Below, in pieces: positions 43,688-54,100 of a DNA stretch of 64,000 nt; the stretch's first letter is position 1, and the number at the start of each line of letters is the position of its first letter. The position numbers were made by a program, and so were the translations under genes. Origin of the DNA: an uncultured Flavobacteriales bacterium (GTDB taxonomy: Bacteria > Bacteroidota > Bacteroidia > Flavobacteriales_D > Sanyastnellaceae); assembly GCA_905479115.1 (NCBI GenBank), contig CAJQLF010000036.1, forward strand, positions 59,044 to 123,043, in the 5' to 3' direction. The notes under the pieces were generated by a model. It ran no database searches and was not told the DNA's origin. It saw nothing but the letters and a program-made list of their open reading frames with translations.

Positions 43688-46180
43688 ATGAAAATTTCAT
43701 TTCAATGGATCAAAAGCCTCCTGCCTGTTCAGATTGCCGCTGAAGCGGCGGCGGCAGTGCTGACCGCGACTGGTTTGGAAGTGGAAGGAGTGGAATCGGT
43801 TGAGAGTATTCCCGGGGGACTGGAAGGTCTCGTGGTTGGACGAATTCTGGCGTGTGAGCAACATCCCAATGCCGACCGATTGCAGCTTTGCACGGTCGAT
43901 GTGGGCGATGAAGAGCCCCTTAACATCGTGTGCGGCGCGAAAAATGCTCGCTCGGGCTTGTCCGTCATTGTCGCCAAGGTTGGCGCCAAACTCTACCCCT
44001 TAGAAGGCGAACCATTTACCATCAAGAAAGGCAAAATCCGTGGCGAGGTATCCTTGGGGATGATCTGTGCAGAGGATGAAATCGGCACCGGTCGCTCCCA
44101 CGAAGGCATCATCGAGCTTGACGAAAAGTGGGCTCCGGGGGTACCCGCCGCTTCCGTTTTTAACCTCGAGTCGGATGACGTAATGGAGATTGGTCTCACG
44201 CCCAATCGCACGGACGGGATGAGCCATTGGGGAGTTGCTCGGGATCTGCGAGCGGGATTGCTGCACGAAACGGTTGCAGGAATCCAATCCCATGTTGGTG
44301 CCCTTCGCACACCCGAAATGATGACGCTGCCTCAGCCAGGAGTCCGCTTTTCTGTCTCGATTGAGAGCGGTGAGGGATGTCCTTGTTATCATGGACTGCT
44401 CATCGAGGGCATTCAAATTGCACCGTCGCCAGAATGGGCGCAACAGCGACTTCGCGCCATTGGTATCAACCCTCAAAACAACGTCGTGGATGCCACAAAT
44501 TATGTGCTCCATGAGTTGGGCCAACCCCTTCACGCATTTGATGCTGATCAAATCGCAGGCGATCACATCATCGTTCGAAAGCCACGTCCGGGCGAAAAGC
44601 TCGTCACACTGGACGGTGAAACCAGGGAATTGCACCCGGATGACCAGCTCATCGCTGATAGCGATAAAGCCATGTGCTTAGCAGGTGTCTTTGGAGGCGA
44701 CGCAAGCGGCGTTACAGCAAGCACCAAGCGGATCGTACTTGAGTCAGCGTATTTTGACCCGGTGGTTACCCGCAAAATGGCGAAGCGTCATGGGCTTTCT
44801 ACCGATGCTTCTTTCCGCTTTGAACGCGGCGTGGATCCCCAATTCATCGAAACCGCATTGCAGCGCGCCGCGCATTTAATCCAGGAATGGGCCGGCGGGC
44901 AACCCGTTGAGTGCAACCAAGCTGTTGCAGCGGATCTGCCAACCGGCAGCCGGATTGAGCTGGAATGGGCCTACTTGGAACGGCTCATAGGCGTTGCGTT
45001 ACCCCAGGACAAAGTGCGTGGGATTTTGAACGACTTGGACATCCAGATTGAACAGGAATCCAGCAATTCAATGGAACTCATCATTCCAGCCTACCGACAC
45101 GATGTTACGCGGCCAGCAGATGTTGTGGAAGAAGTACTTCGCGTTCACGGCTTTGATAAAATCCCATTGCCCGACCGCTTAATTTCAACCGGAGCGCATC
45201 AAGCAAACGTGCCCGAGGAGCGCGTTCGGCTGCAAGCCGCCAACTGCCTCGTGAGTCGCGGTTTCCAAGAAACGATGAACAATTCCATGACCCGTGCATC
45301 GCATACAGATCAGCTGGGTGAGGCGGGACAGGACGGCTGGGAATTAAATCGGCGCATCGCCTTGTTAAATCCCTTGAGTTCAGATTTGGGCGTCATGCGC
45401 CAATCCCTCTTGTTCCAGGGACTGGAAGCGATTTCCCGCAATACCAATCATCAAAATCCCAACCTCAAATTGTTCGAGCTTGGTCGCGTATACCAGCACA
45501 AAGCATCGGCAGATTCAGATTCGGACAATGCCGCGAAACGGTATGAAGAAGATGAGCGGCTTTCCCTGTTCATCACGGGGAAGATCCGTCCCGAAAATTG
45601 GAACAACACCCATGCCTCCGCCGACCCGTTCTCGCTTAAAAGTGAAGTTAACGCGCTGCTGACGGCCATCGGAATCCCCCTAGCCTCCGTGCAAGAAACC
45701 CTTCATCAATCCCCGCTCATTCTCGAAGGTCTCGAGTTGCGATGTCAAGGGGTCACCATCGGACGAATCGGTAAAATCCGGGCATCCGTTGCGAAATCTT
45801 GTGGCGTGAAAAAAGAGGTGTTCTGGGGAGACTTCTCCATGAAAGCCCTGACCAAAATCACCACGCGGTCCAAGACAAAATCAGAGGAGCCAGCCAAATT
45901 TCCATCGGTACGCCGTGATTTATCCCTCATTTTGAGCAAAGGAACTTCCTTTGGTCAAATCCGAGATGCCGCTCAAAAAGCAGAAAAAAAGCTGCTCAAA
46001 CGCGTAGGACTTTTTGACGTGTACGAAGGAGACAACCTAGAAGAAAACCAGGTCTCTTATGCGGTATCGCTCATCCTTCAGGACCCCGAACGCACATTGG
46101 ATGAACGCCGTATCGAGCAAAGTGTGAAGCGCATCTTGGATCGCATTACACAAGAAACTGGAGCTCAATTGCGCGAATAA
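43688..46180 (+). CDS. pheT: Phenylalanyl-tRNA synthetase beta subunit
   Basis: 830 residues, in the family range. An N-terminal tRNA-binding (EMAP) domain has VVGRILACEQHPNADRLQLC; the B3/B4 editing region includes GVFGGDASGV and FRFERGVDP; B5 follows, then the class-II-like core and a C-terminal anticodon-binding FDX-ACB domain (PSVRRDLSLIL onwards). It works with PheS from 40790 on the opposite strand. It is followed 15 bp later by an acyltransferase gene. Confidence 0.97.
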   Translation: MKISFQWIKSLLPVQIAAEAAAAVLTATGLEVEGVESVESIPGGLEGLVVGRILACEQHPNADRLQLCTVDVGDEEPLNIVCGAKNARSGLSVIVAKVGAKLYPLEGEPFTIKKGKIRGEVSLGMICAEDEIGTGRSHEGIIELDEKWAPGVPAASVFNLESDDVMEIGLTPNRTDGMSHWGVARDLRAGLLHETVAGIQSHVGALRTPEMMTLPQPGVRFSVSIESGEGCPCYHGLLIEGIQIAPSPEWAQQRLRAIGINPQNNVVDATNYVLHELGQPLHAFDADQIAGDHIIVRKPRPGEKLVTLDGETRELHPDDQLIADSDKAMCLAGVFGGDASGVTASTKRIVLESAYFDPVVTRKMAKRHGLSTDASFRFERGVDPQFIETALQRAAHLIQEWAGGQPVECNQAVAADLPTGSRIELEWAYLERLIGVALPQDKVRGILNDLDIQIEQESSNSMELIIPAYRHDVTRPADVVEEVLRVHGFDKIPLPDRLISTGAHQANVPEERVRLQAANCLVSRGFQETMNNSMTRASHTDQLGEAGQDGWELNRRIALLNPLSSDLGVMRQSLLFQGLEAISRNTNHQNPNLKLFELGRVYQHKASADSDSDNAAKRYEEDERLSLFITGKIRPENWNNTHASADPFSLKSEVNALLTAIGIPLASVQETLHQSPLILEGLELRCQGVTIGRIGKIRASVAKSCGVKKEVFWGDFSMKALTKITTRSKTKSEEPAKFPSVRRDLSLILSKGTSFGQIRDAAQKAEKKLLKRVGLFDVYEGDNLEENQVSYAVSLILQDPERTLDERRIEQSVKRILDRITQETGAQLRE

Positions 46181-46195
46181 TTTCAGCCATCGATC

Positions 46196-47545
46196 GTGAC
46201 ATCCAACACCCAGAAAAAGCCCTTCCATGAGCCCCCCATCCAGCGTCGACACGCTGGATACGGCCTTGCATTGCCGCTAGTCCGCTCCGGCGTCACCCGA
46301 TTCCATCGCATCGAACGCATCGAAGGATTGGAAAATTTGGGGGACCCCCAAACACCGACAATTTTTGTGGCGAACCATCAAAATGGCCTCATGGACCCCT
46401 TGGTCTTGTCTTCTTTGTACGGCCCACAGCAAATTCATTGGCTGACGAGGGCGGATATTTTTTATCAACGTGTAGCGCGCGCGCTGCTCTTTTCATTCAA
46501 TCAAATGCCCATTTTTCGACAGCGCGACAAGCTGTCGGACGCACGTGAGCGCAATGAACGCGTGTTTAAAATCTGCTCAGAACGACTCAATATTGGAGCG
46601 ACCATGGGATTGTTTCCAGAGGGCAATCACCGAGCCGTAAAATCGCTGCGCATGCTGCGCAGAGGCGTCGTTGACATGGTCAACCAGGCAATCCAGCTCA
46701 ATCCTGAAATGAAGCGATTGCGGATCCAGCCCGTTGGAATTGATTACGAGGAAATGCAGGGCTTTCGTCGGAGATTGACCTATCGCATTGGCCCCGCTAT
46801 TTCATTCATTGATATGGTCAATCCAGAGACGGGACAAGTTACACCGGGCGAACTTTTGGTTCGGATCCATTCTGCTATGAATGATTTAATGGTGAACATT
46901 CAACCCGAGTCGCATTATGAAGATCTGCTGCCCTTCGTCCAATCCCTGCGCACAGCCGAAGTTCGAGACTGGCCGGCAACACGAGACCTTATTCGCTCAT
47001 TGGGTGAGGCCTCTGAGGAGGCCCTGAATCTCATACGAGAAAAGCACTTGGAAGCGAAGAACGCAGGCGTCTTCGACCGCGTGCGGCCTGAAGACTTAGG
47101 TCAAGATCAATCTCTCGTGCGCAGCACACCTTGGTGGTTCTGGCCGCTGGCACCCTTTGCCATTATTGGAGGAGTCGCCTCTTGGCCCTTTTCAAAGTGG
47201 GTCCAGACCCAAGCTCAGCAGCGCGTCAAAGACCCCTGCTTTACAAGTACATTTAAGGTGTCCATCGGAATGTTTTTGCTGCCCGTGTATTGGTTTGCAT
47301 TGGCTTGGCCTCTTGCCTGGATGTTCACCGGAGACTGGGGAGGAATGGGGACATTGGCCGCATACCTTTTCAATTTAATAGGCAGCCGCATTGCCGGCTG
47401 GTGGTATGGTCATTATTTGGATTGGAGAGGGCGCCAAAAAGCCCATTCGGTTTATGCCCAACCTCACCAGGCTGCCGCTTGGAATAATTATCTGATCGCC
47501 GTTCGTCAAGCCGCGCAAACGCACCAAGACTCTACAAGTTCATGA
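46196..47545 (+). CDS. PlsC-like glycerolipid acyltransferase with C-terminal membrane segments
   Basis: 449 residues from GTG; there is no earlier in-frame ATG close by. The acyltransferase motifs are NHQNGLMDP (catalytic His and Asp) and LFPEGNHRAV. This variant of the HX4D spacing is common in Bacteroidetes PlsC relatives. The C-terminal third contains several hydrophobic segments (around 310-400), so it is membrane-bound. It likely acylates a glycerophosphate or ornithine-type lipid. It overlaps the VOC gene by 4 bp (ATGA). Confidence 0.85.
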   Translation: MTSNTQKKPFHEPPIQRRHAGYGLALPLVRSGVTRFHRIERIEGLENLGDPQTPTIFVANHQNGLMDPLVLSSLYGPQQIHWLTRADIFYQRVARALLFSFNQMPIFRQRDKLSDARERNERVFKICSERLNIGATMGLFPEGNHRAVKSLRMLRRGVVDMVNQAIQLNPEMKRLRIQPVGIDYEEMQGFRRRLTYRIGPAISFIDMVNPETGQVTPGELLVRIHSAMNDLMVNIQPESHYEDLLPFVQSLRTAEVRDWPATRDLIRSLGEASEEALNLIREKHLEAKNAGVFDRVRPEDLGQDQSLVRSTPWWFWPLAPFAIIGGVASWPFSKWVQTQAQQRVKDPCFTSTFKVSIGMFLLPVYWFALAWPLAWMFTGDWGGMGTLAAYLFNLIGSRIAGWWYGHYLDWRGRQKAHSVYAQPHQAAAWNNYLIAVRQAAQTHQDSTSS

Positions 47546-48624
47546 GCCCTACAACTTCAACTGACTTTCGCATTCAAGGAATGCAGCACATTGGTGTTGC
47601 CACGTCAGACATGGACCATTCCTTGCGCTTTTTCCGCCAATTGTTTGGAATGGACATCCCCTTCTTTGACTCAATCCAGGACGCCCCGCTGATGGACAGC
47701 CATACAAGGGGAAACACCATCTCCAAACGGGCGAGCATGGTCCTCAATTTGCAGGGAGGCTGTGCATTCGAGGTGCTGCGTGCGGATTCCTTCGAGCCGA
47801 CGGCAGCTTCTTGGGACATTGCCCCCGGCGACCTGGGAATTACCGCGGTTCAGATGAAAACGCGCGACATCCAGAAGATGCACACCCACGCTCGCAGCAT
47901 TGCCGGCAGTGCCTGCGACGAAACCATTTGCAAAACCCCTTGGGGGGCATCCACTTTCTATCTCTCCGATCCTGATGGAAATCGCTTCCAAATCCTGGAA
48001 GCCAATGACTGGTTCGAAAACAACGGGCATCCTTCCGGGGGTGCACTGGGTTGCACCATCGGAGTTTCCAAGATGGAGGCCGCAATGGGTCTCTATGCTG
48101 ACATCCTCGGATTTGACAAGGTGCTTTCTGACACCACCGGAGTCCAGAGCGATTGGGCACATTTACCGCACGGCGGAGAGTCTTTCCGCAGGGTGCGGCT
48201 GACACAATCTGCACCGGGAGCTGGAGGTTTTGGTCAGCTAACTGGACAGACTTACATCGAATTGGTTCAAGCGCATGACCGAGCGGGCACCTTCATTTTC
48301 AAAGACCGCATCTGGTGCGATATCGGGTTTGCTCACTTGGGTTTTGATGTTCGAGGCATGGCACCGTTAGGCGAAACGTTGGCGAAAAAGGGATTTGGTT
48401 TTCGATGCGATACGGCCGATGCTATTGGCATGGGGGAAACCAAAGTGCACTGCACCTATATCGACGATCCCGATGAGTGCTGGTTAGAACTAATTGAAGT
48501 GCACAAGGTGCCCATCATCGAGAAGTGGGGACTGTTCTTAGATGTTCAAAAACGAGGAGCCGATGAGCCCCTGCCACGCTGGATGCTCAAGGCGCTGCGC
48601 TTTAGTCGCATCAAGGATAAATAA
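47542..48624 (+). CDS. Two-domain VOC (glyoxalase/dioxygenase superfamily) protein
   Basis: 360 residues with two tandem VOC domains. The first begins MQHIGVATSDMDHSLRFF with CAFEVLR and DPDGNRFQILEA; the second has a GALGCTIGV start, YIELVQ, FAHLGFDV and CWLELIEV. His/Glu residues at the usual metal positions are partly kept; the second domain lacks the first His. The family includes glyoxalases, dioxygenases and resistance proteins; substrate not predictable. It overlaps the acyltransferase gene by 4 bp. Confidence 0.8.
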   Translation: MSPTTSTDFRIQGMQHIGVATSDMDHSLRFFRQLFGMDIPFFDSIQDAPLMDSHTRGNTISKRASMVLNLQGGCAFEVLRADSFEPTAASWDIAPGDLGITAVQMKTRDIQKMHTHARSIAGSACDETICKTPWGASTFYLSDPDGNRFQILEANDWFENNGHPSGGALGCTIGVSKMEAAMGLYADILGFDKVLSDTTGVQSDWAHLPHGGESFRRVRLTQSAPGAGGFGQLTGQTYIELVQAHDRAGTFIFKDRIWCDIGFAHLGFDVRGMAPLGETLAKKGFGFRCDTADAIGMGETKVHCTYIDDPDECWLELIEVHKVPIIEKWGLFLDVQKRGADEPLPRWMLKALRFSRIKDK

Positions 48625-48699
48625 TGGATCGTAATTTCTTTACATTCCCTTAATGGAACGTGCCAAAAACAGATGGAACTTGGGACAGACAAAGAAGGG

Positions 48700-49371
48700 A
48701 TGAAAAAGAAAATTCTTTTGGTCGATGACGAGCCGGACATTCTGGAGCTCATTGAGTACAACCTCAAAAAGGAAGGCTACGACGTTTTCACTGCGCTCAA
48801 CGGTCGGAAAGGAATTGACCTTGCACGGAAGGTGAAACCCGACCTCATCATTTTGGATGTCATGATGCCCGAAATGGATGGAATGGAAGTCTGCAACATC
48901 ATCCGCCAAGATCGTGGACTTGCAGACACAACCATCGCATTTTTGACGGCGCGAAATGAAGACTACAGTCAAATTGCAGGATTTGACGCGGGTGGCGACG
49001 ACTACATTACCAAGCCCGTGAAGCCCCAGATCCTGATGCTTCGTGTGCAAGCCTTGTTGCGAAGATCTTCCAAGAATGCAGTGGTGTTGCCCGCTGAACG
49101 ATTCGGTGTAGCGATTGATTACAAGCGCTTTTTGGTGCTGCACAAGGAAAAGGAATGGACCCTGCCCAAAAAGGAATTCGGACTTCTCGAATTGCTTTGG
49201 TCTGAACCAGGAAAAGTCTTCACACGCGAAGAAATTCTGGCACACGTTTGGGGCAATGATGTCGTCGTTGGAGACCGGACAATTGATGTGCACATTCGAA
49301 AGCTCCGAAGCAAGTTCAGCGATGAACTATTCGTCACAGTAAAAGGGGTGGGCTATAAATTTGGCGCGTGA
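48700..49371 (+). CDS. PhoB/OmpR-family response regulator
   Basis: 223 residues from the ATG at 48700; an in-frame ATG at 48673 adds nine residues before the core KKKILLVDDE. The receiver has Asp9/Asp10, phospho-acceptor Asp53 in IILDVMMPEMDG, Thr83 and Lys105. A winged-helix DNA-binding domain follows (LPKKEFGLLELLW, TIDVHIRKLRSKF, VKGVGYKF). Its kinase is encoded next with a 4-bp overlap. It looks like the PhoB-PhoR pair for phosphate, but no pst genes are nearby. Confidence 0.92.
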   Translation: MKKKILLVDDEPDILELIEYNLKKEGYDVFTALNGRKGIDLARKVKPDLIILDVMMPEMDGMEVCNIIRQDRGLADTTIAFLTARNEDYSQIAGFDAGGDDYITKPVKPQILMLRVQALLRRSSKNAVVLPAERFGVAIDYKRFLVLHKEKEWTLPKKEFGLLELLWSEPGKVFTREEILAHVWGNDVVVGDRTIDVHIRKLRSKFSDELFVTVKGVGYKFGA

Positions 49372-50447
49372 GCCCTGATTCCACACCCCACGAACTAGCG
49401 AAAAAAACCGCTCCCATTCTGTCCGTGCTGAGTGGAGTAGCGACGCTTGTTTTGCTCCATGTGCTGGAAGCCTTGCATCTCTGGGCGTTGGCCATTTTGA
49501 CCGGGATGCTCACGGAAGCCGTGAGCTACATCGTTATCCAATGGTCCGTTCAAAAGTCGCTGGAACGGCGTGTTCAAGATTTTTCTGAAGTGCTGGCGCA
49601 GTCAGACACCAGCAAAAAATCGGCGCACAATCAGCAGTCATTGGACGACATCCTCACCTGGGCCAATGACCAAATTGCCGATAACAAAGCCCTGAAAGAG
49701 ACCGATTCTTTCCGTAAGGAATTCATTGGCAACCTTGCCCATGAGTTGAAAACCCCCCTCTTCAATATCCAGGGGTTTGTATTGACCCTGATGGATGCAG
49801 ATTTAAAGGATGAAGATTTGGTTCGGCGGTTTTTGAGCAAGGCGAATAAAAATGTCACCCGCATGACCGAATTGATTGAAGACTTGGACTCCATTACTCG
49901 GCTCGAATCAGGCAACGTTGATTTGACTTTGGCTCCTTGCAACATCATCGAAACCTGTAAAGAAGCCTTGGAAGAGGTGGAAACCAAGGCAGGAAATATG
50001 GGGATTGAGCTAAAACTCGAGATGCCGAAAGAAAAAGGTGATAGCCTCTACGTATTGTGCGGACCCAGTCAAATCATGCAAGTGCTCACCAATTTACTGG
50101 TGAACTCCATTCACTACGGAAAAAAAGACGGCACGACCACCTTGCGATTGGAAGACCGTGGGGAACACGTCACCTTGACGGTCGAAGACAACGGCATTGG
50201 AATCTCAGAAATTGATTTGGCCCGCATCTACGAGCGCTTCTATCGGGTGGACAAGAGTCGATCGCGGCATGCGGGCGGGTCGGGGTTGGGCCTTGCCATT
50301 GTCAAGCACATCATTGAAGCGCATGGACAGTCCATCGACGTGCAGTCCGAGCTGGGCAAAGGCACATCATTCTCATTCAATTTGGTCAATTTGGATACAG
50401 CTGCGGAAAAGCGCAACATTCGGATTGATCCGACATCCTCCAATTAG
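49368..50447 (+). CDS. Sensor histidine kinase (PhoR-like), compact form
   Basis: 359 residues from GTG overlapping the regulator stop (GTGA). Two close N-terminal transmembrane segments (about 17-60) leave almost no periplasmic loop, and no PAS or HAMP domain is obvious. The H-box is LAHELKTPLFNIQ, the N-box NLLVNSIHYG, with DNGIGI and GSGLGLAIV as G-boxes. It phosphorylates the preceding regulator. The sensing mechanism must use the membrane segments or a partner. Confidence 0.92.
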   Translation: MSPDSTPHELAKKTAPILSVLSGVATLVLLHVLEALHLWALAILTGMLTEAVSYIVIQWSVQKSLERRVQDFSEVLAQSDTSKKSAHNQQSLDDILTWANDQIADNKALKETDSFRKEFIGNLAHELKTPLFNIQGFVLTLMDADLKDEDLVRRFLSKANKNVTRMTELIEDLDSITRLESGNVDLTLAPCNIIETCKEALEEVETKAGNMGIELKLEMPKEKGDSLYVLCGPSQIMQVLTNLLVNSIHYGKKDGTTTLRLEDRGEHVTLTVEDNGIGISEIDLARIYERFYRVDKSRSRHAGGSGLGLAIVKHIIEAHGQSIDVQSELGKGTSFSFNLVNLDTAAEKRNIRIDPTSSN

Positions 50448-50498
50448 AAAAATCTGAGACCTGCATCAGCGTCTTCGTTTTTTATCTCCTTACACAAT

Positions 50499-51161
50499 TT
50501 AGCGCTGCATCATTCCTGTGCCAGCTCCATTGACAAAAGGGTTGGTCAATTTTTCTTCCCCCACTGTTGTGGAAGGCCCGTGGCCTGGCCAAACTGTGTA
50601 ATCATCCGGAAGACTATACAACTGGTTTTCAATGCTCGAAACCAGTTCCTTAGGATTGCACCCGGGTAAATCCGTGCGGCCTACACTCCCTCGAAATAAC
50701 ACGTCTCCGCCTACGACCCAGCGTTCAGCGTGGCAAATAAAGACCACATGACCTGGGGCGTGACCTGGAGTGAAACGCCATTCGAGCGATTCTTCACCGC
50801 ATTGAATACTGTGTTGTTCATCTAGCGGTTGACCAAGTTCCGGCAAGGGATCCATAGGAACGCCATAGACTGAAGCTGCGCGCGGTGCCTGATCATACGT
50901 TGGACGGTCCAAAGGATGCAAGCATGGAGATAACCCCCAGCGATCATGGATCCAAGCCGCACCCAAGACATGATCGAGATGAGCGTGCGTCAAGAGCCAT
51001 TGGACCGGCCTCAAGCCCCTCGAATCGCAAAATTTTGCAAAGTCTTCTTGTTCCGCGGCATGGCTCATCCCCGGGTCAATGACCGTAGCCTCACCGTTTC
51101 CGTGATCCACGAGGTACGTTTGTTCAGAAAACGCATTGTATGTAAAGGTGTGGAGTTCCAT
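50499..51161 (-). CDS. Metallo-beta-lactamase-fold hydrolase (glyoxalase II-like)
   Basis: 220 residues from the ATG at 51161 (an adjacent ATG at 51164 is equally possible); the open frame runs further upstream into the divergent gene and is not coding. Zinc motif THAHLDH, later GHAPGH, GGDVLFRGSVGRTDLPG and WPGHGPST are all present. The family cleaves thioesters such as lactoylglutathione or related metabolites. A full consensus promoter lies inside the 5' end of the divergent gene. Confidence 0.9.
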   Translation of the reverse strand: MELHTFTYNAFSEQTYLVDHGNGEATVIDPGMSHAAEQEDFAKFCDSRGLRPVQWLLTHAHLDHVLGAAWIHDRWGLSPCLHPLDRPTYDQAPRAASVYGVPMDPLPELGQPLDEQHSIQCGEESLEWRFTPGHAPGHVVFICHAERWVVGGDVLFRGSVGRTDLPGCNPKELVSSIENQLYSLPDDYTVWPGHGPSTTVGEEKLTNPFVNGAGTGMMQR

Positions 51162-51171
51162 CATCTCTCTG

Positions 51172-51179
51172 TAACTTCG
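51172..51179 (+). promoter_or_regulatory. TAnnTTCG box 6 nt before the propeller/barrel protein
   Basis: TAACTTCG, one mismatch from the -7 consensus, ends 6 nt before the ATG at 51186 and lies inside the predicted leader of the divergent hydrolase gene. Identical to the octamer at 35289. Confidence 0.3.
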
Positions 51180-51185
51180 ACTTGT

Positions 51186-54100
51186 ATGAGCAAACAAAGC
51201 TATCCCAAAGGAATCATAACAAGCGCCGTATTTGCGGTTTTCAGTTTGTCGGCTCTGGGACAGTTTTATGATGGCTCCAATATGCAGTTTGGTAAAAATC
51301 GGGTGCAGCACCGGACGTTTGAATGGCAATACTTGCCCACCGCACAGGCCGAGGTGTATTATTATCAAGGAGGGAAATCCTACGCTGCACAAATTACGGC
51401 CCATCTGAGCAGCTGGATTGAAGACGTCGAAAACCTCTACGACCGAAATTTAGATGGCGCTGTGCAGGTTTTGGTGTTTAATAAGCAAGCAGAATTTCGA
51501 CAATCCAACATAGGCAGTTACAACGATCCCACGGATAACATTGGCGGGACAGCAACCTTGGTGGGGTCTAAAATCTTTGTGTACCCCGACGGCGAATGGG
51601 CCCACACCGAACAGCGCATCAAGAAAAGCCTCTCCAACTTGCTGTTGACTCAAATGTTGAACGGCGGAAACTGGCAAGACGCCTTGCGCTCTTCCACGAC
51701 AGGACTGACCTTGCCGGGGTGGTTTACTGAAGGACTTCACTCCTACATAGCCAATCCATGGTCGGCTGAGGTCGCCCTTCACGTGCAGGATGCGGCTCGT
51801 TGCCGAAACATCATCGAGGCTCATCGGGCAGAAGCATCCCAAGCCGCGTGGGTTGGTCATGGAGTCTGGAAATACATCGCTGATGTCTTTGGAGAGGCGG
51901 TCATCGCAAATACTCTTTACATGGTTCGGGTGTCCAACAACCTCGAGAAGGGCCTGCAGTACGCCACTGGCATGAACCTGTCCCTGCTTTTGGAAGAAGC
52001 CAGTCGGTATCATTTGGAATCAGCTGGAAATTCCGAAGACATGCCGCCTCTTACAACCCGAAAGGATATCCGGCTTTCCCGGAAAAACACGGGTGATGTG
52101 TCCATTAAATTGCCAGAAGACGGTGAAGTCAGGTCCTTCACGGTTCATCCTGACGGCGAGCACATTGCATGGGCACAGGATGAGCGGGGACAGCTGCAAA
52201 TTTGGTTTGGCAATCGGAACACAGGTGAATTTCGGAGAGTGGGCAAGCACGGCCATAAAATAGACCGAATCCAAGACCAATCCCTGCCGGCGATGGCCTG
52301 GCACCCCAATGGCAACATCCTCACGTACGCTCTGGAAGAAGGCTCCCGAAACTTAATTTATTCTGTGGATCTGACCTCATTTGAGTCCGTCGAAAAGGAG
52401 GTCTTTCGTATCGATAAAATTCTTTCCATGGCCTATGCGCCCGATGGCATGACCATGATTTGGAGCGGCGTGAAAGATGGTCAATCTGATTTATACCGCT
52501 ACCAGGTCATCGGCAACAACCACACAGCGCTCTGGTCCGATCCTTACGATGACTTAGACCCCGTGTTTTCCAAGGATGGACAATCCATCTGGTTCACCTC
52601 GAATCGGACCAATGCGAAATTGAATCGGTCATTTGTGCTGGGAGAACCTCTTCGGCAAATACATGATGTGTTTCAATTGCGCTGGACGGAAGATATTCCT
52701 GAACTAATCCATTGGACGAATACGCCTGATCGTGACGAGCGATTTCCACAAGTGCAACCTGCAGAGCACGTCGCTTTTTTGGTGGAATTCAGCAGTGGTG
52801 AACAAGAACGTTGGATCTCATGGCAGGACAGTGCCGTCGCTTACATCGACACCACAATTCACTATCGATTCTTTACCCAAGAGCGATTGGCCGAGCGATT
52901 GGAGCTGCCTGCTGCCTCGATGCAGTGGATTCCCGAAACCCAAACCAACGGTTTTGTGCATCAATTGAACGGGCATGTATTTTGGATCGAGCGCCCTGAA
53001 GATATTTCAAACTGGAAAACCGTTGATTCCAATGATGATACCGCCATTGAATCCTCTTCCGTAAAGCTGAACTGGGAGTGGACTCCAGGACCAACGGAAG
53101 CCGATTTTCGGAATTACCAATTTGGACCTTGGACACCGAATTCCGAGCCTGAACCGTCCGAAGAACCAACGACTGCTGAAGAATCCAATGGGGCATCTTG
53201 GACACCTTTCACCTTGCCCAAGCCCCGGAATTATCGACTCAATTACGCAATAGAATCGCTGACGGGCCAATTAGATAATTCTTTCGGTTCTAATTTTTAT
53301 CAATCGTACACGGGCAGTATCGCCATACAGCCTGGCCTCGGAGGACTTTCCCGCATATCCATGACTGATTTATTTGAAGACCGCCGATTTATGGCAGGGT
53401 TTCGGATCACGGGTTCGTTGGAAAATAGCCATTATCTGCTCGCGTACTCCGACCAATCCACCCGGTGGGACCGGACATGGATCTTAGAACGTCAAGGTTT
53501 TATCCAGAACGAGGACAACGGCCAATCCTATATCAAAAACCACATTCATTTGTTGCGTCGGCAGTGGAAATATGCATTGGACGAAGTCCGAAGCTTGAGA
53601 ATTCAAGGCACATACAGACTCGATCGAATCACTCCGCTATCAACTGACGCCTTTAACCTTGGCAAGCCCATCCAGTTTGCAAATCAAGTCGGTGTGCAAA
53701 TCGCCTACGTTTTTGACAACACCCGTCAACGCCTGATAAACATCCCAGAGGGAACGCGCTACCGCGCGTGGTTCGAGTATTTTGCCAATCCCATCGATCG
53801 AAGTACAACCTTTGGGACCATTGGCTTCGATTTTAGGACCTACCGCACCCTTTGGCGAGACGTCATCTGGGCCAACCGAGTCGCAGCCGATTGGTCCATC
53901 GGTGAGCAACGCCTCCTGCACATGGTCGGTGGAGTCGACAATACGCTCTCCTTGACTTCCAATGCGGCATCGCCCATCGACCCGGACATTAACTATGCAT
54001 ACCAAACGCGCTTGTCGCCGCTGCGAGGTTTCAATACCAACGCTCGAAACGGATCGCATATGGCCCTGATCAACAGCGAAATCCGGATGCCCGTATGGGG

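Noticed and set aside
50457..50485. Hairpin plus T-run between the kinase and metallo-hydrolase genes
   Set aside because: The only complementary arms are about 4 bp (AGAC/GTCT), too weak for a terminator call.
50946..51185. Extension of the 1075-residue protein 80 codons upstream
   Set aside because: This stretch is antisense to the metallo-hydrolase gene, and the signal peptide starts at 51186.
51165..51404. Extension of the metallo-hydrolase ORF upstream of 51164
   Set aside because: It covers the divergent gene's signal peptide and its own promoter; the protein core begins at MELHTFTYNAF.
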